Origin: Actinomycetota bacterium
GTDB lineage: Bacteria; Actinomycetota; Actinomycetes; Nanopelagicales; Nanopelagicaceae
Direction: 5' to 3'
Length of the DNA stretch: 11,554 nt
Assembly: GCA_009698045.1 (NCBI GenBank)
Contig: WLRE01000038.1
Coordinates: 1 to 11,554 of the forward strand
Under the pieces are notes generated by a model that ran no database searches, was not told the DNA's origin, and saw only the letters and a list, made by a program, of their open reading frames with translations. The position numbers were made by a program, and so were the translations under genes. Of this stretch, positions 5,976-11,554 are shown one piece after another (positions within the stretch are counted from its first letter, which is position 1; each line of letters opens with the position of its first letter).

Positions 5976-7334
5976 ATGACATCCCGAGCGATATTTTGGT
6001 TTCGTAGGGATTTGCGGCTTGGCGATAACCCGGCGCTCTTAGAGGCTATTGCTAATAGCGATGAGATAGTTCCTCTCTTTATTCTCGATCCTGCTTTGGT
6101 CGATGATGCAGGAAGCAAACGCCTTGCATATCTAAGCCAATCTCTTCGTGCACTTGATGAATCTCTCAATAATAATTTACATGTGATGGCGGGAGATCCC
6201 GTCGAAATTTTGCAGAAACTCAGTAGTCGTTATTCCGCAACAGAAGTTTACATCTCTGCAGAATTCGAACCATATGGCGCAGCCCGAGATGCGCGAGTAG
6301 AAGCTGCTGGGATTAAACTCATTCAAACCGGTAGCCCATATGCAGTTGCACCTGGACGCGTGCGCAAACCGAGCGACGGTACTCCTTACAAGGTTTACAC
6401 ACCCTTCTATAAAGCTTGGTGTGTACACGGATGGCGTGGCCCAGTGGCAGCGCCAAAAACTATTAAATCTGTGCAACCAACTGAAGAAGATCGCAACTTT
6501 CCGGATTGGCAAATGCCACAAGGAGCTCTAGTTGAACCAGCTGGTGAGCAAGCGGCTCTTAAGCGTTGGAAAAAATTTAAAGATGGCGCACTTGCAAATT
6601 ATGACGAAGCTAGAAATAACGCTGGGATCGATGGAACAAGCAAACTCAGTGGGCATCTCACATGGGGCGAGATTCATCCACGCACACTTCTCGCAGAATT
6701 AGGTGAAAGCAAAGCTCACGACGTCTATCGCAAAGAGATTGCTTGGCGGGAATTTTATGCCGACGTTCTCTTTCATAACCCACACACCGATAAGGATTAT
6801 TACGCTCCAAATTTTAAGAATATGCGCTACGAGAAACCAGCGAAGGCATTTACCGCATGGTGTGAAGGCAAAACCGGTTATCCATTTGTGGATGCGGCTA
6901 TGCGCCAATTAGTTCTTGAGGGTTGGATGCATAACCGAACTCGCATGGTTGTTGCCTCCTTTCTCGTTAAGGATTTACACCTTGAGTGGCAGCATGGAGC
7001 TGATTTCTTTGAGGAGCATCTGGTGGATTTTGATGTGGCATCTAATGCGCATGGTTGGCAATGGACAGCAGGGTGTGGCACTGATGCATCGCCGTATTAC
7101 CGTGTTTTTAATCCCATCGAACAAGGCAAACGTTTTGATGTAGATGGGGATTACATCCGTAAGTACATTCCTGAACTTGCCCATTTAAGTGCACCAGATA
7201 TTCATGAACCATGGTTATATCTTGATGGTTATTCACATGGATACCCAGAACGAATTGTTGATCATGCAGTAGAACGTCTTGAATCATTAGCGCGACTGCA
7301 GGAAATTAAGGCTGATAAACCTCTGAAGGAGTAG
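5976..7334 (+). CDS. phrB: Deoxyribodipyrimidine photolyase, class I (cryptochrome/photolyase family)
   Basis: This 452-residue FAD enzyme uses blue/near-UV light to split cyclobutane pyrimidine dimers. The N-terminal alpha/beta antenna domain begins AIFWFRRDLRLGDNPAL (5-21). The C-terminal FAD domain has WREFYADV (257-264), GKTGYPFVDAAMRQL (298-312), GWMHNRTRM (316-324), FLVKDLHLEW (329-338) and the diagnostic run SNAHGWQW (356-363) then GTDASPYYRVFNP (368-380). Asn357 aligns with the flavin-contacting Asn378 of E. coli PhrB. Of the Trp electron chain, W361 and W338 match E. coli W382 and W359, but the W306 position is Tyr285. The antenna cofactor cannot be assigned. It starts 18 bases after citA, and its last 29 bases overlap the convergent GGDEF gene. 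CPD rather than 6-4 or cryptochrome activity is the likeliest reading. Confidence 0.93.
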   Translation: MTSRAIFWFRRDLRLGDNPALLEAIANSDEIVPLFILDPALVDDAGSKRLAYLSQSLRALDESLNNNLHVMAGDPVEILQKLSSRYSATEVYISAEFEPYGAARDARVEAAGIKLIQTGSPYAVAPGRVRKPSDGTPYKVYTPFYKAWCVHGWRGPVAAPKTIKSVQPTEEDRNFPDWQMPQGALVEPAGEQAALKRWKKFKDGALANYDEARNNAGIDGTSKLSGHLTWGEIHPRTLLAELGESKAHDVYRKEIAWREFYADVLFHNPHTDKDYYAPNFKNMRYEKPAKAFTAWCEGKTGYPFVDAAMRQLVLEGWMHNRTRMVVASFLVKDLHLEWQHGADFFEEHLVDFDVASNAHGWQWTAGCGTDASPYYRVFNPIEQGKRFDVDGDYIRKYIPELAHLSAPDIHEPWLYLDGYSHGYPERIVDHAVERLESLARLQEIKADKPLKE

Positions 7335-8733
7335 CCCAGATGGCCGTGCCACTTCTTTCGCGCTTTGCCTGATACATCGCAATATCTGCTCGTCGCAATA
7401 ATTCTTCACGGGCAATCGGCTCTACATCTGCAGGATGAAAGACTCGTCCGATAGATACTCCTGCATCAAGAGTTAAATCCGCAATCGCAATCGGATAAGA
7501 GAGGGTGGCACGCAAAGCGAATGCTGACTCTAACCCCACTGATTCGTTGCCATAAATGATTGCGCCGAATTCATCCCCACCTAATCGAGCAAGGTGCGAA
7601 TAGGAAGGCATTGCGCGAGCAAAGCGATGAGCAATTGTTCGTAGCAATTGATCACCCACCAAATGGCCATGGAGATCATTAATATTCTTAAATCCATCTA
7701 GATCTAGAATCATGAGAGTTCCTGCTCTGTGATGCAGGGTCTCGATTTCAGCAAGGAATCTTCTTCTATTGGGGAGCCCTGTCAGTTCATCGGTCCGCGC
7801 CAATTCCCGTTGCTCAGCAATGCTTCGTGCATCTTTAAGTGCCAAGAGAAGTCGTAGAAAGGCAAGAAGGATTGTTGTGCTGGCGATATAAATGATGAAA
7901 TCTGGAAAATATCTAGGTCGAACAGCTGCGATGAAGAGTACGCCTGAGCTTGCAATGAGTGAGATGCCAGCCGCAATCGAGTTGAAACGTTGTGAAATCT
8001 CGCCCTCACCACCATGGTGCCAGAGAGATTCTGCGATAAATATCAAGCCCAATAACCAACCATCATCGCTGAGTGAGGCAAACTCATAAATTGAAGTGGA
8101 CGATTGCCAGAGAAAATAGAGATCGGTAGCGGTAAAAATCGATATCCCCATTAAGAGCAGAAAGCTCCGGACAGTGCCACGTTGAAGAATTAAGAGGGCG
8201 ATAGTTACTGCCAACAGAATCAAATCGCCAATTGGATACACGATGGTGAGAAATACTGAGAGAGCACTTCCTTCGAAATTCTCCATTGCACTGCGTAGGG
8301 CTAGACCAGCGCAGATTCCAGAGATTCCCAATCCGATAATCAAGGTATCGATAACTTCGCCTCTAATGGAATTTCGTCTGGCAGGCAGGGTGAGAGCTCG
8401 AATTACCCCGAACAGCAAGAGCGGATAGAAGGCTGAATAACAGAGATCTATAGCAATTTCAGGAACGTTCTGATTAAGAAATGAATTCCAGGTTGAGAGG
8501 AATGAACCAATTCCCCAGAGAAAAATAGCAATGCCAATCACTTTTCGAGCGAGATGATCGTTAAATGCCGGAGAGTAAAAAACCACGAGCGCTGTAATAC
8601 CCGCGATGAGATTAAAGAGAATGAGATCCGGCGCTAAGGATGGGTGTGGGAGAAATATTCTCAAACCCAGATGCGTGATCAGAAGAAGGGGCCCACTACA
8701 ACGCAGAGTCAGATGTGGCCTACTACTAAACAT
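7306..8733 (-). CDS. Multi-span membrane diguanylate cyclase (GGDEF)
   Basis: A 475-residue protein. Residues 1-300 are hydrophobic with roughly eight to ten membrane helices (clear ones near 66-84, 128-146, 157-184, 189-208, 252-271 and 279-300); I do not recognise a named sensor domain. Residues about 311-465 form a GGDEF domain: ARTDELTGLPNRRRF (312-326), metal-binding LDLDGFKNIND (343-353), the active-site GGDEF (385-389), and ADIAMYQAKR (449-458). The catalytic signature is intact, so synthesis of cyclic di-GMP from two GTP at the membrane is expected. The RxxD inhibitory site expected at about 376-379 is absent (PSYS). There is no EAL domain. TAGGCT ends six bases before ATG 8733. The 3' end overlaps the photolyase gene. 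Confidence 0.92.
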   Translation of the reverse strand: MFSSRPHLTLRCSGPLLLITHLGLRIFLPHPSLAPDLILFNLIAGITALVVFYSPAFNDHLARKVIGIAIFLWGIGSFLSTWNSFLNQNVPEIAIDLCYSAFYPLLLFGVIRALTLPARRNSIRGEVIDTLIIGLGISGICAGLALRSAMENFEGSALSVFLTIVYPIGDLILLAVTIALLILQRGTVRSFLLLMGISIFTATDLYFLWQSSTSIYEFASLSDDGWLLGLIFIAESLWHHGGEGEISQRFNSIAAGISLIASSGVLFIAAVRPRYFPDFIIYIASTTILLAFLRLLLALKDARSIAEQRELARTDELTGLPNRRRFLAEIETLHHRAGTLMILDLDGFKNINDLHGHLVGDQLLRTIAHRFARAMPSYSHLARLGGDEFGAIIYGNESVGLESAFALRATLSYPIAIADLTLDAGVSIGRVFHPADVEPIAREELLRRADIAMYQAKRERSGTAIWATPSEVYQP

Positions 8734-8739
8734 CTCTTG

Positions 8740-8745
8740 AGCCTA
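8740..8745 (-). promoter_or_regulatory. Putative -10 box for leaderless GGDEF transcript
   Basis: On the minus strand TAGGCT is followed by CAAGAG and ATG 8733. The -35 region is a poor match. AAGAG immediately before the ATG is too close to be a Shine-Dalgarno site. Confidence 0.4.
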
Positions 8746-8773
8746 AAGTTACTTTTGCAAGGAGACCATCCGA

Positions 8774-8801
8774 TTAGATTCACAATTTCATTGAAATCTA
8801 A
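8774..8801. repeat. Inverted repeat upstream of the GGDEF promoter
   Basis: TTAGATT (8774-8780) and AATCTAA (8795-8801) are perfect 7-bp complements around a 14-base centre. The centre itself contains ATTTCA and TGAAAT, complementary around one base. On the minus strand this lies about 30-55 bases upstream of the putative GGDEF -10, where an activator or repressor could bind. Functional role unknown. Confidence 0.35.
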
Positions 8802-8832
8802 CGCAGTTCTCTCATTTACCTCATTAAAGAGA

Positions 8833-8865
8833 GAACTCCCCGCCTCTATGTGAGGCGGGGAGTTC
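8833..8865 (-). terminator. Strong intrinsic terminator of the secreted-protein gene
   Basis: A perfect 14-bp GC-rich stem (8833-8846 with 8852-8865, core CCCCGCCTC / GAGGCGGGG) encloses a 5-base loop. Read on the minus strand it follows the stop of the 8885-9487 gene by about 20 bases and is followed by TCTCTTTAAT. The upper-strand side lacks a T-tract, so it should work mainly for the minus strand. It also insulates the GGDEF gene. Confidence 0.8.
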
Positions 8866-8884
8866 GTTACTAATACTTCGAGCC

Positions 8885-9487
8885 TTAGTAGCCAGACTTA
8901 CAGATTGTTCCCATATCTTTCTTTGCTTGTGCAAGGTTATCTTCACCCTGTGCAAGGAGCGTTGATTGAGTTTTCTTGGTGTCGGCGAGAATTCCCTGCC
9001 AAGAAATTACTTTCTTATCAGCACTTTCTGCGCGAGTCTTTGCATTAGTCATACCAGTTGTATCTACCGATGTATTCGCCTTTGGATTAGCAGCGATGGC
9101 ACTGTCGATTCGCTTCTGATACTCATCTTGCGCTTTGAGCCAGAGATCGCGAGTTTGGATGAAGCTATCAATAACTTTTTGAAGTTTGCTCTCAGCATAG
9201 ACTTCAGCATCTACCAGAGTCTTCTGTTGTTGTGCAGCCTTGCCGTATGTGACGCTAGCGGAGGTGCAGGTTGCAGATACCCAGGTGAGTTTTTTGCTCG
9301 TCGAAATTGGACTTACACCGCAGGTAAATTTTGTCTTTGCAATGGTTGTTTTAGCTCCAGCCTTGGCACATGCACCATTTGCTTTAGCCGCAGCAGCGTT
9401 AGCTGACGAAGTTCCGGCTACGAGGGATGCAGCGATTAGCGCGGCTGCAAGTGCGAGAGTGGAAAATTTCTTTGACGTGGTCTTCAC
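8885..9487 (-). CDS. Secreted four-cysteine protein with helical C-terminal region
   Basis: A 200-residue exported protein of unknown function. The N-terminus VKTTSKKF plus a hydrophobic run LALAAALIAASLVAG (11-25) and SSANA-A (27-32) form a Sec signal peptide with likely cleavage after Ala31. The mature part starts with a short cysteine module: GACAKAG (38-44), FTCGVSP (54-60), KKLTWVSATC (65-74). It resembles short C-x15-C ... KLxW modules I recall in surface proteins of freshwater actinobacteria. Residues about 82-192 are Gln/Lys/Ala-rich and probably helical or coiled-coil, ending at Cys196. Four cysteines (40, 56, 74, 196) could form two disulfides. GTG 9487 is chosen because GGAGGA (minus strand, 9496-9491) sits just upstream and it begins the signal peptide. 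No lipobox or LPXTG is seen. It has its own terminator and probably its own promoter. Confidence 0.82.
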   Translation of the reverse strand: MKTTSKKFSTLALAAALIAASLVAGTSSANAAAAKANGACAKAGAKTTIAKTKFTCGVSPISTSKKLTWVSATCTSASVTYGKAAQQQKTLVDAEVYAESKLQKVIDSFIQTRDLWLKAQDEYQKRIDSAIAANPKANTSVDTTGMTNAKTRAESADKKVISWQGILADTKKTQSTLLAQGEDNLAQAKKDMGTICKSGY

Positions 9488-9516
9488 ATATCCTCCAGTT
9501 GTGGTGCGATAGGGAC

Positions 9517-9545
9517 ATCTTAGTTCAGAGCGCTCTCTATGCCTG
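9517..9545 (-). promoter_or_regulatory. Putative promoter of the secreted-protein gene
   Basis: On the minus strand TAAGAT (9522-9517) is a good -10 with a weak -35 CAGGCA (9545-9540) 17 bases upstream. The spacer holds an exact 10-base palindrome, AGAGCGCTCT (9527-9536). The predicted start near 9510 leaves a leader of about 23 bases carrying GGAGGA, so this gene would be led rather than leaderless. Confidence 0.4.
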
Positions 9546-9589
9546 TGCAAATACTCGCCGAGAAGAGTGAAAATGCTGTGAATTATTTT

Positions 9590-10357
9590 TTAACGCTGCT
9601 TCTTTCGCACGTTCATTCCCAATTTCCTCACAATTGGGCGAGGAAGGTAGCGCGCTAAGAAGGTGAGCAGCTTGTATTGACCACCCGGCACGCTTATCGC
9701 ACCTCCTGCTTGGCTGACTTTCCACGCGTTTTCAACGACGCGGTCAGAGTTAAGCCACATGAATTCAGGTAATCGATCCATCTTCATGCGACCACGTTGA
9801 TGAAATTCGGTATGAGTAAAGCCTGGGCAGAGCGCCGAAACCTTGACCTGAGTATTAGAAAGTTCTGTATGGAGGGCTTCACTCATCACAGTAAGCCAAG
9901 ATTTTGCTGCACTATACGAACCACCAGCGATAAAACTTGCGACGCTAGAGACATTAATGATTGTTCCGCTATTGCGAGCAACCATCGCAGGTAGAACTGT
10001 GTGCATTAACTGCATAGGTACTTCCGAGAGCACGCGCAATAATCGAAGTTCATCCTCGAGCGAACTAGTCAGGAAACTATCTTTAATACCAAAACCGGCA
10101 TTGTTAATGAGAACCTCGATGGGAGCTTGCGTAGCGAGCAACCTTTCGCGCACTCGAGCGATATCTGATTCTTCATTTAAATCTGCCCGCAGAATCTCAA
10201 CCTGAATGTTGTACTGATTACGCAACGACTCTGCTCGTTGCTGCAGTCGCTCTTGATCACGGGCCACAATGACTAAGTCAAAGCCCTTGCTTGCAAGCAG
10301 CCTAGAGAAAGATTCTCCGATACCTGCAGTAGCGCCCGTGATTAGAGCGGTTGCCAT
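9590..10357 (-). CDS. Short-chain dehydrogenase/reductase, classical SDR
   Basis: A 255-residue NAD(P)-dependent oxidoreductase with a Rossmann fold. The cofactor motif is TGATAGIG (7-14), the stabilising NNAG is at 85-88, and the active site has Ser137/Ser138 (INVSS) and Tyr148-x3-Lys152 (YSAAK). CPGFTHTEFH after the active site is the usual substrate-loop region. VARD at 31-34, with Arg after the second strand, mildly favours NADP. The tetrad Asn expected in helix 4 appears to be Leu110, so activity may differ from typical members. The basic C-terminal segment (LARYLPRPIVRKLG...) is common in the YqjQ-like group. It starts two bases after the stop of the saccharopine-dehydrogenase-family gene, so the two are probably one operon. 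Substrate unknown. Confidence 0.88.
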   Translation of the reverse strand: MATALITGATAGIGESFSRLLASKGFDLVIVARDQERLQQRAESLRNQYNIQVEILRADLNEESDIARVRERLLATQAPIEVLINNAGFGIKDSFLTSSLEDELRLLRVLSEVPMQLMHTVLPAMVARNSGTIINVSSVASFIAGGSYSAAKSWLTVMSEALHTELSNTQVKVSALCPGFTHTEFHQRGRMKMDRLPEFMWLNSDRVVENAWKVSQAGGAISVPGGQYKLLTFLARYLPRPIVRKLGMNVRKKQR

Positions 10358-10359
10358 AA

Positions 10360-11554
10360 TTACTTTACGATTCCTGCGGTGCTCTCATCGCGAATGTGCC
10401 ATTCGGCGCCGTATTCGTTCATAAGATTGAGGAAAGGCTTGGGGTCAAACCATTCAGGTCCTTGGACGCCTTCAGGCTTCCATAACTCTTTGTGAATTAG
10501 TTCCATAGCCATGACTGGATTAATACCGGTCTGCCACACAACAGCTTGATCGCCATATTCGGCCATAGATTTTTCATTGTGAACCACGTTGTAGATATAC
10601 ACCGCTTTAGGTTCGCCAGACTTATCTAAACCTTTGATAAGCGCGCCAGCACAGGTAGCGCCCTTCATGCGAGAACCAAGCGTTGCAGGATCAGGCAGAG
10701 AAGCAGCGAGTAGATCGCGTGGCGAAACTTTCATTCCTTGAACTTCAACAGTCTCTTTACGGTCCATGCCGAGCATGTGAATAGTCTTGAGTGTAGAAAT
10801 AAATTGTGCGCCAAGGCCATATTTGAAGTTGACTTTCTTGGCATCAATTTTCTGTGGAATAAGAACAACTTCTTCGTGCTCTACATTCACGCACTCAACT
10901 GGTCCAATTCCTTCTGGGAAATCAAAGATCTCGAGCTCGGAGAATGGCTCAGTTGTGTACCAACCACGACCATCTTCCCAAACTAATGGCGGATTTAAAC
11001 ATTCTTCGATGGTCGTCCAGATAGAGAAGGAAGGAGCAAATTCATATCCTTCAACAACAAGGTTGGATCCATCAAGAACTGTTACAGAGTCAATGCGAGA
11101 GAATAGTTCGTCGTCAGCATATTTAGCGAAGACATCGCTCATGCCAGGTTCAACACCCATTCCAATCAACGCATAAATGCCGCGCTCTCCCCAGTTCCAG
11201 TCACGAGCAAATTGCTCATCGCCCAGCTTTACACCGGTCTCTGTGTATGGGTAGTGCGGATGCGGACGTCCAAGAGACATTGCCATGTCGATGTAATTCA
11301 CATTTTCTATTTCGCATGACAAGAAGATCGGCATCACAAAACGTGGATCAACTGCATTGATTACCACATCTGGTTTTACCGTGCGAATAAGTTCGCGGAT
11401 AGCTTCTAGTTCTGATGCATTAACAATTGCGGCTGAGAAGCGAGGATCCTTTACACGAGCAACAGCTTCTTCAGCGCGTGACAAATCACGATCTGCAATA
11501 ACCATTGAGGTGATAAATGAACGACGAGCGGCAATATTTGCAATCGCTCGACCA
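10360..11554 (-). CDS. Saccharopine dehydrogenase family oxidoreductase, 5' end outside window
   Basis: The reading frame is open to the right edge: before the first internal ATG at 11505 it continues as GRAIANIAARRSFITS, the second half of a Rossmann GxGxxGR motif, so the true start lies beyond 11554. About 397 residues are visible. The N-terminal nucleotide-binding part includes VIADRDLSRAEEAV and PDVVINAVDPRF. GMGVEPGMSDVFAKYA begins the family's catalytic domain, which continues through GYEFAPSFSIWTTIEE and the C-terminal TGINPVMAMELI. The family (PF03435 type) includes saccharopine reductases of lysine metabolism and carboxynorspermidine dehydrogenases of polyamine synthesis; the visible residues do not let me choose. 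It is followed after two bases by the SDR gene, suggesting co-transcription. The missing 5' end prevents promoter analysis. Confidence 0.87.
   Translation of the reverse strand, partial: GRAIANIAARRSFITSMVIADRDLSRAEEAVARVKDPRFSAAIVNASELEAIRELIRTVKPDVVINAVDPRFVMPIFLSCEIENVNYIDMAMSLGRPHPHYPYTETGVKLGDEQFARDWNWGERGIYALIGMGVEPGMSDVFAKYADDELFSRIDSVTVLDGSNLVVEGYEFAPSFSIWTTIEECLNPPLVWEDGRGWYTTEPFSELEIFDFPEGIGPVECVNVEHEEVVLIPQKIDAKKVNFKYGLGAQFISTLKTIHMLGMDRKETVEVQGMKVSPRDLLAASLPDPATLGSRMKGATCAGALIKGLDKSGEPKAVYIYNVVHNEKSMAEYGDQAVVWQTGINPVMAMELIHKELWKPEGVQGPEWFDPKPFLNLMNEYGAEWHIRDESTAGIVK

Noticed and set aside
6177..6521. 114-codon minus-strand frame inside the photolyase gene
   Set aside because: Antisense shadow of a strongly conserved coding sequence, with no motif.
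8966..9406. 146-codon plus-strand frame opposite the secreted-protein gene
   Set aside because: Its Cys/Ser/Leu-rich product looks like the complement of an Ala/Lys-rich gene; no ribosome site and no recognisable domain.
9488..9550. ATG 9550 as the start of the secreted protein
   Set aside because: It would put 21 polar residues ahead of the signal peptide and run through the ribosome site GGAGGA.
10787..11176. 129-codon plus-strand frame opposite the saccharopine-dehydrogenase-family gene
   Set aside because: Lies wholly inside a clearly conserved gene on the other strand; low-complexity Ser/Thr/Pro product without a domain.
1..11554. CRISPR arrays, insertion sequences, tRNA or rRNA genes, phage genes
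   Set aside because: No regularly spaced direct repeats, transposase motifs, cloverleaf-like sequence or phage-type proteins were seen on either strand.

Overview
The window looks like a piece of an actinobacterial chromosome. Its base composition is moderate rather than GC-rich, intergenic gaps are short, and several genes are actinobacterial markers: a DUF3027 zinc-cysteine protein, a two-domain CspB-type cold-shock protein, a DUF2530 membrane protein, mycobacterial-type SerC and CitA-type citrate synthase. Moderate GC, compact layout and a photolyase would fit a streamlined freshwater actinobacterium of the Nanopelagicales (acI, e.g. Planktophila-like). That placement is inference, not proof.

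Layout. The first 72 bases are the C-terminus of GroEL, followed by a perfect hairpin terminator. Next on the + strand come the DUF3027 gene (156-857) and the cold-shock gene (989-1372). A small DUF2530 membrane protein lies on the - strand (1369-1554), divergent from an MFS exporter on the + strand (1615-2835). On the - strand, pdxH and serC form an operon (4693 to 2897), with a possible 26-residue membrane peptide just after serC (2892 to 2812). Divergent from pdxH is citrate synthase (4845-5957), then a class I photolyase (5976-7334). The last third is all - strand: a membrane GGDEF protein (7306-8733), a strong terminator, a secreted four-cysteine protein (8885-9487), a short-chain dehydrogenase (9590-10357) and, two bases upstream of it, a saccharopine-dehydrogenase-family gene that runs off the right edge (10360-11554). 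There is no gene-free stretch over 300 bases; the longest gaps are about 150 bases (4694-4844 and 8734-8884).

How it fits together. The left part is heat- and cold-stress housekeeping. The middle is core metabolism: PdxH makes the PLP cofactor that SerC uses, and citrate synthase opens the TCA cycle. The photolyase is light-damage repair. The right part is signalling, a cell-surface protein and two NAD(P)-type oxidoreductases.

No dramatic new system is evident. The most general signal is promoter architecture. Five genes have a TANNNT -10 hexamer ending exactly six bases before their ATG (a sixth has it five bases before), as expected of leaderless transcripts. The genes for cold-shock protein, citrate synthase and the secreted protein instead carry clear Shine-Dalgarno sequences. 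Other points worth checking are the 26-residue peptide after serC, a Trp-to-Tyr change at the outer position of the photolyase electron-transfer chain, a GGDEF domain without an inhibitory site, and a set of alternative hairpins at 8774-8865.
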